DNA of 42,781 nucleotides. Source: Planctomycetota bacterium (GTDB taxonomy: Bacteria > Planctomycetota > Phycisphaerae > WQYP01). Within the stretch, counting starts at the first letter, position 1. Each line of letters begins with the position of its first letter. Below are positions 1-10,366 of this stretch, one piece after another. Under the pieces are notes generated by a model, which was given only the letters and a program-made list of their open reading frames with translations, had not been told where the DNA came from and made no database searches. The DNA lies in NCBI GenBank assembly GCA_021819825.1, contig JAKAEZ010000019.1:1-42781 (forward strand). Direction: 5' to 3'. The translations under genes and the position numbers were made by a program.

Positions 1-822
1 CGGCGGACGGCGGGTACTTGCAGTTCAGCGGCGGAACGTTCACGCTCCATGCCGACACGACGATGAACAGCGTCAGCAGCAGCAACCTGCAGCAGATCGA
101 GTTCGACGGTGCAACAATCACGGTTGACGCCGGTGACACCCTGAGTGTAAACGGCCTCAACTTCAGCAGCGGCGTAATCAACGGATCCGGATTGGTATCG
201 CTGACCGGTACAGACAACTGGAACGGCGGCACGCTGGACGTGGCCACGATGGTGACCGCCGGCGCGACACTGAATATAACGGCTTCCACCGGTTACCTAT
301 ACTTGGGCGGCCTCGGCGGTGGTGTGACCCTTAGTACCAGTGGCGGCAGCACTGGTGGCGTGATTAATCTGACGAGTCCGACCTACAATGTGCTGATGTA
401 CAGCGGCGACGAGATCAACAACGCCGGAACCTTTGACATCACCGGCGGCGCGGGCTTCCAGTTGCAAAACACAGGTTCGGCAACATTCAACAATTCCGGC
501 CAGTTGGAGAAGACAGCCGGCACAGGAACCGCTACTTTCAACAGCGGGGTGCTGCTGGACAACGTGGTGGACAGTACGCAAGCGGGGACCGTCACAGTGG
601 ACACCGGCACGTTGCAGATCGCTGGCGGCGGATACAACGCCAATACCGGTACCGGTAGCGACGCGGCGTTCACGGCGGACGGCGGGTACTTGCAGTTCAG
701 CGGCGGAACGTTCACGCTCCATGCCGACACGACGATGAACAGCGTCAGCAGCAGCAACCTGCAGCAGATCGAGTTCGACGGTGCAACAATCACGGTTGAT
801 GCCGGTGACACCCTGAGTGTCA
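1..822 (+). repeat. Long-period direct repeat inside the giant gene (period 672 bp)
   Basis: Bases 1-150 are repeated almost exactly at 673-822, with one visible mismatch (ttgacgcc versus ttgatgcc). The copies diverge just after the shared 'acaccctgagtgt'. The spacing of 672 bp equals 224 codons, so the reading frame is kept. The first copy is cut by the window edge, so the repeat unit may extend further upstream. The similarity at DNA level suggests recent duplication or gene conversion of a beta-helix repeat block. Confidence 0.85.
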
Positions 823-3800
823 AAAACCTCAACTTCAGCAGCGGTGCGCTCAACGGACCTGGATCGGTGTCGCTAACCGGCACGAGCAACACCTGGAGTG
901 GCGGGACCGATTATGCCGCATTGACAGTCAACGCCGGGGCTGTTCTGGACACCGCCGGAAACGTGACAGCCGGCGGCGCATTGAATAACAGCGGCGGCAC
1001 GGTGGAGGCAACTACCGGTACGTTGCAGATTGCCGACGGCGGCGTGGACAGTGGGACATTCGGTGCGGCTGGAGGTGTCATCGATTTCAGTGGTGGTATC
1101 AGTACGCTGGACGCGGGGACCGCACTGCAAGCTTCGGGCACAAGTGCCATTGAGTTAACCGGAGGCACATTGACATTCAACGCGGCAATCATCGCCAACA
1201 ACCTGACGATGACCGGAGGAACGCTAACCGGGAATGCCAGCGGCGCGTTGACACTGACAGACATCGGAAATTGGAGCGGGGGAACCATTTCGGTGCCAGT
1301 GATCGTGGACGCCGGTACCACCCTGAACATCGCCGGCAACGACACTCTCAGCTCCACGACACTCACCAATGACGGCGGCGCGATCAATTTAAGCGGCACG
1401 CTGAATAACAGCGGTTCAACACTTCTGGACACCTCGACTGCCGGTTCATGGAACGTCAATAATGAGACGGTTACCGGCGGAACGATCGACGGGAGTAACG
1501 GCCCGGTTGCTCTTTCCGGCTCCAGCCAAACCAGCCTGACCTTGAGTAATGTGACGTTGGCCGGGACGGTCAATATCGACGGCGGTATGAACGTCTATTT
1601 CCCCGGTTCAAACGGCTTGTACCTCCAGACGGGCGCGGTGCTGAATCAGGGGGTATCATCCCTTTACCTCTTCACTTCCAGCGGCGGAGCGGCACCGCTT
1701 GCTGTTCTACCCGGATCAAGCGGCGGCTTTACCCTGACCAATACCACGAGCGGTTTGCTCAGTGCCGCATCATATAGCGGCGGAACGGCAACGCTAACCG
1801 GCGGATTGCTCATTAGCGGAGATGGAATCATTGCCAGCGACTTGGGAAATATTGATAGCGCCGCCACGATCGACCTCAACGGTCTGGTCGTAGTTGAAGC
1901 GACCTCAAACCAATCTTCCCCACTTTTTAACAACATCGGCACAATCGAAGGGACGGGCCAATTTGATGTGGCGAACAACGGTGTTGGAACCGCCGTCAAC
2001 AGTGGCACGATCATAGGAAATGTTTCGGGACAAATGTTGGAAGTGCTGGCATCGACAATGTCCAGCACGGGATCGCTTGCGGCTTCCGGTGGGGGGTATC
2101 TCAACGCCGATATCCGAACACTCACCTTGCTATCCGGGGGCAGCGTTACCATTGGCAGCGCTAGCGCATTGGCTCTTGGCCAAGCCGGGGGAACTGTCAC
2201 TAACGCCGGTGCCATCGCAAATGATGGCGGTTTACTGAACTTGGTGGATAACGGAAACTTGGCAACCCTGGACATCTCCAATTGGACGAACAACGGATAC
2301 GGAACCACCACCGTCAGCGGAACGCTCAATGATTCCGGTCTCGGTTTCTCCGTCGCGGCCGGAACGACGGGACCGGTCACCATCGCCCCCAGCGCAGCGC
2401 TCAATATCGGAGGAAATCTGGCGATTGGAAACAGCGAGACTTTGACAATCGAGGCGGGCGGCATGTTGAGTTTCGACAGCAGTCCCGGAATCAGCCAAGA
2501 CGTCAGCGGTGCCGGAAGCCTTATCCTTAACGCTGGCGACGTGTACGCGATCGCCGGACAGGTGAACGCTACCGGCGCAGTCGGTTCTACCGTCACCTTC
2601 AGCAATGGAGTCAGTGTTTCCGGTGCGGGTTACATCAGCGCGAATCCAGGTAACACCATTATTTTTGATAATACGATCTCAGGAGTTAAGCTCGGGTCGA
2701 CCGGCGGCTATCTGCAAGTCGGCGGCACAAGTTCCAGCCCAACCGTCTTCAGCGGTGTGACGCTGGATAGCAACCTTACGCTGAATACTAATTCGGTACT
2801 TGATGTTGAAAATGGCTTGGCCGAGGCGGCCGGCGTTGCCATCGCCCAGCAAACCGCTTCGCAGATGGATTTGCTCTCCGGGGCCGGTCTCACAAATAGC
2901 GCGATTCAGCCGTTGGCTTCCAGCAGCGGAACTGTAACCGCCCAAATCCTCGGTTTTACCGGAGCCAACTCGCAGCTGGCCGGTGGTGTAGCATTCGTGG
3001 ATTCAACTAATTCCGGCGCGGCGATGGCGTTGGTGATGGTTTCCAATAGCGGTGATCTGACGTTCCAGTGGATTGCCTCAGATGGCGCAACCGAACAATC
3101 AGCCCCTGTGGTGACCGGTGTAACGCTGCCGGTGCAGGTGCGGCTGGTCCGCTGGGGCGACACGGTTTCCGCGTATTACTCCTATTCCACCGGCGATTCC
3201 GGTTGGGCGCAGATCGGCACCAGCGAAAACGTCATGTTCAGCAATGCCACAATCCTCGCGGGCTTGACGATGTCCGATCCCGCCGGCGCATCCACTGATG
3301 GCGTTGTGATCGGTGCCCAATCACTGAGTGTAACAATCCCGGCCAGTCTGCCCCAAATTTCCGGTTCGCTTACGCCACCGGCTTTGGAAAACCAGCCGTA
3401 TATGTTGAATCTATCAACCAATAATTTTTCCGCCATGACCGGTTGGAAGATTAACTGGGGCGATGGAACAACAGCCGACACACTGTCCGGCAGCGTAACT
3501 TCCGATACCCATTTCTACCCCGATGGTACCGCCAATTACACCATCACCATCACCGCGCAAACGGCTTCCGGTTCTATAGCCGCCGCACCCATTGTCGCGC
3601 AGGTTGTCGACGCGGTGCCACAACCGGTTATTTCCGGGACATCCACGGTATCGGAAGGCCAAGCCTACACGCTGGCTCTTTCTCCCACCACCGCTGATGG
3701 AGACAGTGTTACGAGTTGGAGCATTAACTGGGGTGATGGAACGCCCATCCAGAACATTACCGGATCGCCGGCCTCTATAAACCACACCTTTGCCGCCGGA

Positions 3801-6800
3801 GTGCCGGAACCGACCATCACCGCCTTCGCCACCGATGACGACGGCACAGGCAGCGCCACGCAGGCTGTGGCGGTCATCCCCGCCGGGGCAACGAATCTCG
3901 CCGTCACCGGCGTTACAGCTACCTCCGCCACGCTGACGTGGACGAACAACTCTTATGTCGCTGAAGCCATGATTATTGAGGATTCAACCGATGGCGGTGC
4001 CACATACGCGGCCGTTCTCTACGCATCGGGCAACGCGTCATCAGCAACCGTAACCAACCTGCTGCCCAATCAAACTTATACCTTCCAGATCATCGCCGCC
4101 AACGGCTCCGCCGAATCCGCGGCGGCACCGTCCGACACCGCTTCGGCGACAACGCTGGTCGCGTCGCCGGCGAATTTCACCACTATTGCCGTCTCGGCAA
4201 CTGAAATTGGTCTTTCCTGGACGGCTTCCGCCGGCGCTACCGGTTATACCGTTGAGCAGAGCACGGACGATATAACATGGACCAGCCTTACCCCAACCGC
4301 GCTTGCGGCAACTGCAACCGGTTATAACGATACGTCCGTTACCGGCACCGGGCCTTATTATTACCAGGTTATCGCCAACGGCCCCTCCAACAACAACTCC
4401 ACCGCGTCCGCCGCCGGTCCCATTTACACTCTCGACGGATCGGCGTTGAATCCGCACGCCACCTTCGTCTCCGGCAGTGAAATCGATCTGGCGTGGACTG
4501 ATCCATCCAACAGTACCTATGGCTTTAATATTCAGGATTCCACCAATGGCGGAACAAGCTGGTCGAATGTTACATCCACACCGCTGACCCCGGGATTTAC
4601 CAGTTTCGCATGGAACCCCACCTCACCCTTTACGCCCGGAACCACCTATGATCTTCGTGTCCAAATCCTCAATGGCGGCGGCGGCTACACCAATAGCGGC
4701 ACCGTCGGCGTCACGATCCCCGCGATCCCCGCCTCGGTCACCGGTCTGACGGCGACCGCCGTATCGTCCACACAGATTAATCTTTCTTGGAATGACACCA
4801 CCAGTGATGAAACCGGCTTTGTGGTGCAACAGCAAAGCTTTAATGGCACTTGGGTTCCGTTGGCCGCACTCTCCGCTTCCACCACCAGTTATGATGACAC
4901 CGGACTTTCCGCCGGTGAAAGCTACGGTTACCAGGTGGCTGCGGTAAATTCCAGTGGAAACTCCGGATTCACCGCGGTCTCCGCAAGCACACCCGCCAAC
5001 GCCGCGCCCGCCGCGCCGACCAGTGTCGATGCCACACAAAGTTCGCCCACCGAGATCGACCTGAATTGGGTGGCCGGATCAGGCGGCAATCCCGCGACAA
5101 GTTTTGTCATCCAGCGTGAAGATGTGACTTCCAGCGGCAGTTGGCAGACCATCCAAACCGTCAGCGCCGGCGCATATTCCTATCAGGACACCGCCGTTGC
5201 CGCCGGAGATGTTTACCAATACCAGGTTGCCGCCGCCAATACCGCCGGCTCGTCCGCTTATGTCGCCGCAACGTTCTCCGATGGAACCACATCCAGTGCC
5301 GGCTATGTCAATCCCTCAATGCAGCCACCCCTGGCACCCACCGGTCTGGCGGTGATTGGTGCCACTGTTCAGGGAATCGGATTGGTGTGGAGCGATCCGT
5401 CGGTATACAATGCGTCGCTGATTCTGAATTATGAAACGCCTACCGGCACCTACAACTCTGTCAGCAGTCTGCAGTCAGGCCAGGCGAGCTTTGAGTTCAC
5501 CCCGCAGACGATCGGTTCGGGATCATATCTGCAACCGGGCACCTATCGGTTCCAACTCCAAGGCACGAATTCAAGCGGGAAGTCGGCTGATTCAAGCTGG
5601 ATTTCCGCCACCGTCACCGCCCCGGCACCCACGGCACCCAACCTTGCGTTCAGCCCGAATAATGATCAGCAGTATAAGATCAACCTGCTTTCCGACGCCT
5701 CGGTGCCCCTTCCCAACGACGGCTCGGAAGCCAACGCGCAAATCTCTATAGCATCCTACAGCCAGCCGCAGCATGGAAAGCTGGCAAAAGGTTCCAGCAG
5801 CGGAACTTATACCTACACCGCCAGCAGTGGATTTTATGGAACCGACAGCTTCACATATACCGTTCAATACACGCCTCAAGGCGGGGCGGCGGTAACCAGT
5901 GAGCAAGGCACTGTGACGCTGCAAGTCGCCAACCAGATACCGGAGGCGGAAAGCAACGTACAGAACTTCCCGCAAAGCGGCGGGACGATTTCCGGGACGC
6001 TGGGGGCCTACGATCAGAACGGCAACCCGCTCACCTACAGGCTGCTGGCCCAGCCCGCCTTTGGAAGTGTCACTGTTGATCCAACGACCGGCGCTTACAC
6101 GTACAGCTTCACCCCGCTGGCATCGGGGGGCAGCCTGCCGAATGCATCCTTCACCTTTGACGTTACCGACCATCTCGCCGGCACCAGCGCTTCCAATGTG
6201 CTGGAAACCAGTAACATTGCCAGCGTGAATTTCGTCGGCGGGCAACAGAAGAATGGGGACGGCGACGGCGATCCAACCGATTCAAATGATATCGACGGAA
6301 GCGAGGGTACGACCTTCACCCCCAACGAATTCCCTGTAGCGCCCCCGGCAGTGGCACCGTCAGCCCCTTTGGCCCCAACCTTTCCCGATACCTTCTCTGT
6401 TCAGCAAGGCACTACCCTCACCGTCGCAGCCTCCAACAGTCCGCTTACGCAACCGCCTGCTTATGAAATCAACGTCCCCGCGGGTCAAACCGCGCCCACG
6501 ATCTCCTTCGGTCAAATCATTGACCAGACGCCTAAGCACGGCACGTTCACACCCAATTCCGATGGCAGCTTCACCTATACGCCGACGGACAAGAATTTCG
6601 TCGGCACCGATTACGTCACCTACACCCTCAAAGATCCCAACGGCACCCAAAGCAACTACGCCACCATCTTCTTCAACGTCACCAAGCCCACCGTCGATCT
6701 GCTTATGGACACCAACAACAACGGCCAAATCACCGCTGCCGATGAATCCGGCAAGGCCTCCGGAACCGGCAAGGTGATCATCGCCGATACCTTGGATGTT

Positions 6801-9800
6801 AACGGCAACAACATCCCCGGCTACGCCGACGGTATCAGCACCATCGCCGCCGGCGCAGGCGATAGTCTGCCGGAAGGTACTTTTGCGCCGCTCCAGCTTT
6901 CGGCGCTGGGTATTGCTGATCCATCCAGTGCCTATGTTGAATTTAATTATTCCGCCGCTGATCCCGCCAGCGTCACCCAGACATCCCCCAGTTCCGGGAG
7001 CATTGATACTTATTCCCCCGGCTCCGGCGGATACCTGCGTATATGGAATGCCGATTCCACCACGCCGCGCAACTCGGCCAGCATTCTCTCCGGTGGCAAT
7101 TTTATCCCTGATAATACGGCCATTCCGCTGTCGGATATCCTCAAGGGGTCCAGTTCACTGACCGATCTTTATGTCGAAGGCGTCAACCCCAGTGATCCGA
7201 ACCCCGTGACCATCACGGTCAAGATTGATCCAACCGGGGATTTTGCCAGCGGTGATAATACGATTTCCGATAAGGTAAATGTAACTGTCGCCAGCCTGCA
7301 ATTGGTCTATACCGATGTCACCGGAATCTCGCACGCCAACCCCACTAAGGCATTTACCACCAACATGGACCAGAACCGTATTGCGCCAAACTTGCAACCC
7401 GGCGGCATTGCCGCCGATTGGCAAAATGGTGTCGATGACGGCTCACTGCTGCTGGTGCGGGCGGTAGGCTCGCAGGCACTGGAGAATCTGATCCACCAAG
7501 GCAACCTGACACTCGATTTCGGCCAACTCTTCCCGCATATTGGTACGGGTATTTATTCGTTGCAATCCGATGGCAGTAATGGAGAATTGTTGCCCTTGAG
7601 CACTTGGCAGTCCAATCTCACCGCTGATACAGCGCTGAAGGGCGTGCAGACCAACACCAACCCCGCCCAAGGCTCAACCCGATGGGAAGGCACCGCAGCC
7701 GGAGGGGCGGCGCTGGACGTTCTGGGCACGCAGTTCTACGAGCCGCCGGCGGAATTTCTGCCGCAGGGCGAAAGCAGCAATGCCTTTTTCCGGCAAATCC
7801 ATGTCGGTGTATCGCTGAACTATTCCAATACCACTCTGCCGCCTCTGTATGCCGGTGCGAAGCCCGGCGCGCTGATGCTCACACGCCCGCCGGTGGTGTT
7901 TGTGCATGGAATCAACAGTGATCCCTATTCCGCCTGGCAGGGGCCGGGTGGAATGGCGCAAACGCTGCAAGGCCAGAAATATATTATTACGCCCTTCTCA
8001 TTTGCGGATCATTCCGGTGCCGCCAACGACTACGGATCCGGACCGCTGACCAGCGATTGGCAGTCTGTCCAGAACGCGGTGGAAGCCACGATCGAAGACT
8101 TCCGGTACGGGCTGGTGAATAACTCCATTTACAATCCCGATATTCCCTCGGGCAATCCGACCCTCGTCCCCACCGGCCTTGCCGAGGGGACGTTGATCGC
8201 GGTTCAGAAAGTGGATGTGGTAGCGCACAGCTATGGCGGGCTTTTGACGCGCTGGTACATGGAACAGGCCACGAACTCCAGCGGCGGCAAGCTGTTTGAG
8301 GATTTCCGCAATATTCGCAGCCTGGTTGAAATCGGCACGCCGAATTTGGGATCGCCGTTAGCGAATATGATTGACGCGATATATAGCAATCCGACAATTG
8401 GTAATGCACAAATCAACTCAGGACTGCTGGGCACGCTTGGAGGGCACACCGAGAAGAACGTCCTCACCTGGATGCAGAGCCAGGGCTACCTCGCGACAAG
8501 CCCGAACGGGGCCAATCCTTATCCATTCTTTGAAGACGCCGCTATTAACAGCCCGCTGTTGGCGCAGCTTAATGCGCTCGCCGCCGTGTTCAGTAATGGT
8601 GTCTCGTATGCGGCGGTATATGGGACACACACCGAATTACAAAAATTCGAGGGGCCTGTACCGTTTACTGAGTTGCCGATTTTCGGCGATATCCAGCCGC
8701 TAGGCCCCAACGGCGGTTCCTATTTTCCATGGATCCAGCAACTTGACGGCGCGAACAACGACTCTATCGTGCCGACCTATAGCGCCATGCTGCCGGACAC
8801 AGCTTATGACTACGGTGTGAACATGGACCATATTAACCTTGAGTCTGACCCGCAAGTTGAAGCACAAGTTCTAGCCTGGTTGGATAACCCGAATTTGCCG
8901 CTCGGCAGCACACAGCGCCAGGACATCCAACCCAGCAACGGCACGCAGAATCAGGCCTTCGTGGTCTCAAACTCAGACCAGAATGCCTACAACGGCGGTA
9001 AAATTGGGTCCAATGGCGAGGTCACTGGTGCCGGCCTGAATCCATCTGCCATCGTCGGCGTGCAGCTCGATGGAATTGATTACAACACGGCAACATGGAA
9101 CCTTTCCGTGACAACCGGCCCGAATGCAGGTGCTGGCGTCAAAAAGCCAATTCTTACCGGCATGGCCACCAAGAGCCAGTTAGTCAATGGCTTGACCATT
9201 TCACTTGTGTCGCCTGAAAATGAACACGGCGGATATGTTGGCCCCCTGGATACACTGGACTCGGTAGCGGTAACCTACGGTGAAGCAGGCGTGTTGGTGA
9301 ACCCTACCGCGTGGGCCGCCGCCGGGCCAGGTGACTACGTGCCCTTTGAAATATCGGCACTGGAAATGGGGCGGTCGGTGGCCCCGGGCATCACCGGCCC
9401 ATCCCTCAACGGTGTGCAGGCGGACTCCGCCACCCAGGCCGCTATGGTGGAGTACAGTCTGGGGGGCATTCTTTCGCCCGATACGCAAGTGAATCTGCCA
9501 ACCTATACGCCGACCGCGCCGGTGGTGATCTCGGATAATCCCACCGGTCAGATTCAGCTTCAACTTAATGGCGCATTCCAAGTGACGGATGCAACTTCAG
9601 GCAGCAGTCCGACTTCATACAGTGTAAAAATTTACGATAGCAACAGTCATCTGCTATGGGAGGACGACGTTTCCGCCGCCGCGGAACCTCTCGGTGTCTG
9701 GAATGGATTGGCGTTAACGTACTCGCTGGCAGCGATATTGAATCATGATTCCAACGGTAACATAATTGGTGTAGATGGTTCTTATGCCGGCCCGCTGAAC

Positions 9801-9875
9801 ATTTTTCAAAATTTCTGGCAGGCTGGTGTCACCAGCGATTCCGGCTATAACTCCGGCACCGTGGAGGTGCAGTGA
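1..9875 (+). CDS. Giant multidomain surface/secreted protein with lipase-like domain (5' partial)
   Basis: The reading frame is open from the first base, so the true start lies upstream. In order: Gly/Ser/Thr-rich beta-helix repeats of autotransporter or haemagglutinin style (to about nt 2820), a concanavalin/lectin-like region (about 2880-3345), two PKD-like domains with the motif NWGDGT (about 3350-3880), six FN3-like domains (about 3885-5625), three cadherin-like/Tandem-95 segments (about 5640-6690), a calcium-loop motif DTNNNGQITAADESG (nt 6706-6750), then an alpha/beta-hydrolase (about 7860-8890). The hydrolase has HGIN (His at nt 7905), nucleophile elbow AHSYGG (Ser at 8229), and candidate Asp (8760) and His (8829), which fits a lipase/PGAP1-like triad. 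The last ~330 residues, after 'NPNLPLGS', form a beta-rich module that recurs in downstream ORFs. No C-terminal sorting signal is recognised. The TGA overlaps the next ATG (TGATG). Extracellular adhesion plus ester hydrolysis is an inference. Confidence 0.85.
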   Translation, partial: ADGGYLQFSGGTFTLHADTTMNSVSSSNLQQIEFDGATITVDAGDTLSVNGLNFSSGVINGSGLVSLTGTDNWNGGTLDVATMVTAGATLNITASTGYLYLGGLGGGVTLSTSGGSTGGVINLTSPTYNVLMYSGDEINNAGTFDITGGAGFQLQNTGSATFNNSGQLEKTAGTGTATFNSGVLLDNVVDSTQAGTVTVDTGTLQIAGGGYNANTGTGSDAAFTADGGYLQFSGGTFTLHADTTMNSVSSSNLQQIEFDGATITVDAGDTLSVKNLNFSSGALNGPGSVSLTGTSNTWSGGTDYAALTVNAGAVLDTAGNVTAGGALNNSGGTVEATTGTLQIADGGVDSGTFGAAGGVIDFSGGISTLDAGTALQASGTSAIELTGGTLTFNAAIIANNLTMTGGTLTGNASGALTLTDIGNWSGGTISVPVIVDAGTTLNIAGNDTLSSTTLTNDGGAINLSGTLNNSGSTLLDTSTAGSWNVNNETVTGGTIDGSNGPVALSGSSQTSLTLSNVTLAGTVNIDGGMNVYFPGSNGLYLQTGAVLNQGVSSLYLFTSSGGAAPLAVLPGSSGGFTLTNTTSGLLSAASYSGGTATLTGGLLISGDGIIASDLGNIDSAATIDLNGLVVVEATSNQSSPLFNNIGTIEGTGQFDVANNGVGTAVNSGTIIGNVSGQMLEVLASTMSSTGSLAASGGGYLNADIRTLTLLSGGSVTIGSASALALGQAGGTVTNAGAIANDGGLLNLVDNGNLATLDISNWTNNGYGTTTVSGTLNDSGLGFSVAAGTTGPVTIAPSAALNIGGNLAIGNSETLTIEAGGMLSFDSSPGISQDVSGAGSLILNAGDVYAIAGQVNATGAVGSTVTFSNGVSVSGAGYISANPGNTIIFDNTISGVKLGSTGGYLQVGGTSSSPTVFSGVTLDSNLTLNTNSVLDVENGLAEAAGVAIAQQTASQMDLLSGAGLTNSAIQPLASSSGTVTAQILGFTGANSQLAGGVAFVDSTNSGAAMALVMVSNSGDLTFQWIASDGATEQSAPVVTGVTLPVQVRLVRWGDTVSAYYSYSTGDSGWAQIGTSENVMFSNATILAGLTMSDPAGASTDGVVIGAQSLSVTIPASLPQISGSLTPPALENQPYMLNLSTNNFSAMTGWKINWGDGTTADTLSGSVTSDTHFYPDGTANYTITITAQTASGSIAAAPIVAQVVDAVPQPVISGTSTVSEGQAYTLALSPTTADGDSVTSWSINWGDGTPIQNITGSPASINHTFAAGVPEPTITAFATDDDGTGSATQAVAVIPAGATNLAVTGVTATSATLTWTNNSYVAEAMIIEDSTDGGATYAAVLYASGNASSATVTNLLPNQTYTFQIIAANGSAESAAAPSDTASATTLVASPANFTTIAVSATEIGLSWTASAGATGYTVEQSTDDITWTSLTPTALAATATGYNDTSVTGTGPYYYQVIANGPSNNNSTASAAGPIYTLDGSALNPHATFVSGSEIDLAWTDPSNSTYGFNIQDSTNGGTSWSNVTSTPLTPGFTSFAWNPTSPFTPGTTYDLRVQILNGGGGYTNSGTVGVTIPAIPASVTGLTATAVSSTQINLSWNDTTSDETGFVVQQQSFNGTWVPLAALSASTTSYDDTGLSAGESYGYQVAAVNSSGNSGFTAVSASTPANAAPAAPTSVDATQSSPTEIDLNWVAGSGGNPATSFVIQREDVTSSGSWQTIQTVSAGAYSYQDTAVAAGDVYQYQVAAANTAGSSAYVAATFSDGTTSSAGYVNPSMQPPLAPTGLAVIGATVQGIGLVWSDPSVYNASLILNYETPTGTYNSVSSLQSGQASFEFTPQTIGSGSYLQPGTYRFQLQGTNSSGKSADSSWISATVTAPAPTAPNLAFSPNNDQQYKINLLSDASVPLPNDGSEANAQISIASYSQPQHGKLAKGSSSGTYTYTASSGFYGTDSFTYTVQYTPQGGAAVTSEQGTVTLQVANQIPEAESNVQNFPQSGGTISGTLGAYDQNGNPLTYRLLAQPAFGSVTVDPTTGAYTYSFTPLASGGSLPNASFTFDVTDHLAGTSASNVLETSNIASVNFVGGQQKNGDGDGDPTDSNDIDGSEGTTFTPNEFPVAPPAVAPSAPLAPTFPDTFSVQQGTTLTVAASNSPLTQPPAYEINVPAGQTAPTISFGQIIDQTPKHGTFTPNSDGSFTYTPTDKNFVGTDYVTYTLKDPNGTQSNYATIFFNVTKPTVDLLMDTNNNGQITAADESGKASGTGKVIIADTLDVNGNNIPGYADGISTIAAGAGDSLPEGTFAPLQLSALGIADPSSAYVEFNYSAADPASVTQTSPSSGSIDTYSPGSGGYLRIWNADSTTPRNSASILSGGNFIPDNTAIPLSDILKGSSSLTDLYVEGVNPSDPNPVTITVKIDPTGDFASGDNTISDKVNVTVASLQLVYTDVTGISHANPTKAFTTNMDQNRIAPNLQPGGIAADWQNGVDDGSLLLVRAVGSQALENLIHQGNLTLDFGQLFPHIGTGIYSLQSDGSNGELLPLSTWQSNLTADTALKGVQTNTNPAQGSTRWEGTAAGGAALDVLGTQFYEPPAEFLPQGESSNAFFRQIHVGVSLNYSNTTLPPLYAGAKPGALMLTRPPVVFVHGINSDPYSAWQGPGGMAQTLQGQKYIITPFSFADHSGAANDYGSGPLTSDWQSVQNAVEATIEDFRYGLVNNSIYNPDIPSGNPTLVPTGLAEGTLIAVQKVDVVAHSYGGLLTRWYMEQATNSSGGKLFEDFRNIRSLVEIGTPNLGSPLANMIDAIYSNPTIGNAQINSGLLGTLGGHTEKNVLTWMQSQGYLATSPNGANPYPFFEDAAINSPLLAQLNALAAVFSNGVSYAAVYGTHTELQKFEGPVPFTELPIFGDIQPLGPNGGSYFPWIQQLDGANNDSIVPTYSAMLPDTAYDYGVNMDHINLESDPQVEAQVLAWLDNPNLPLGSTQRQDIQPSNGTQNQAFVVSNSDQNAYNGGKIGSNGEVTGAGLNPSAIVGVQLDGIDYNTATWNLSVTTGPNAGAGVKKPILTGMATKSQLVNGLTISLVSPENEHGGYVGPLDTLDSVAVTYGEAGVLVNPTAWAAAGPGDYVPFEISALEMGRSVAPGITGPSLNGVQADSATQAAMVEYSLGGILSPDTQVNLPTYTPTAPVVISDNPTGQIQLQLNGAFQVTDATSGSSPTSYSVKIYDSNSHLLWEDDVSAAAEPLGVWNGLALTYSLAAILNHDSNGNIIGVDGSYAGPLNIFQNFWQAGVTSDSGYNSGTVEVQ

Positions 9876-10366
9876 TGGGAAGGCTGGATGACCGCAAAAG
9901 TCTGATGCTAAAAGTTTTGGTGGGTGCCAGGAAATTGATTGGGTTGGCCTTCGTACTGGAAGGAGTGGTTTCACTGTTGGTTTACGAGTTCGGCGGTGGT
10001 CAGTCCATTTGGGGCATTGACGGCTATAGCCTTCCCAATTGGCAGGTAGATTTGAAATTCACGCTTATGTTTTGGCCTATAGGGGTTCCGATTTGCCTCG
10101 CTATATTTTGTTTGGCCCTCGGCGGTTTCTGGTCGGTACTTTTAGGCAGGGCGTGGCTTATCTGGGCACTGCGAGCCATTTCCGTTCCATTGGGGTGCTA
10201 TGTGGCATGGGGCATCACCAATGAATTACAAACAGGAAATCCCTTCGACTATCGGGGAGCGTTCGTGATGTCGGCGTTTGTGCTGTCACCTTGGGTCATC
10301 CCCATCCGGCGGCGGAAACCTTTATCGCCCTTCGAAGGCCCCGCCCCAAATGTCGGAGGCGAATGA
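9875..10366 (+). CDS. Small multi-pass membrane protein, array partner 1
   Basis: A 163-residue protein with about four hydrophobic segments (roughly residues 19-37, 60-88, 94-113 and 127-146) and a basic tail (IPIRRRK). The ATG at 9875 overlaps the giant gene's TGA as TGATG, which points to translational coupling. It shares scattered motifs with the membrane protein at 16647: P-x-W followed by FTLMFxP, then a segment like LIWALRAIS, then GAF/GAY-hydrophobic-IPxRRR. It therefore belongs to a diverged family found after every module in this array. No known family is recognised. It could be an immunity-like partner, a membrane anchor or an export accessory; the sequence does not decide between them. 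Confidence 0.75.
   Translation: MGRLDDRKSLMLKVLVGARKLIGLAFVLEGVVSLLVYEFGGGQSIWGIDGYSLPNWQVDLKFTLMFWPIGVPICLAIFCLALGGFWSVLLGRAWLIWALRAISVPLGCYVAWGITNELQTGNPFDYRGAFVMSAFVLSPWVIPIRRRKPLSPFEGPAPNVGGE

Noticed and set aside
5592-6245. Minus-strand frames over the giant gene
   Set aside because: Many such frames occur because the sense codons are rich in GGC, ACC and GCC; none shows a domain or a ribosome site.
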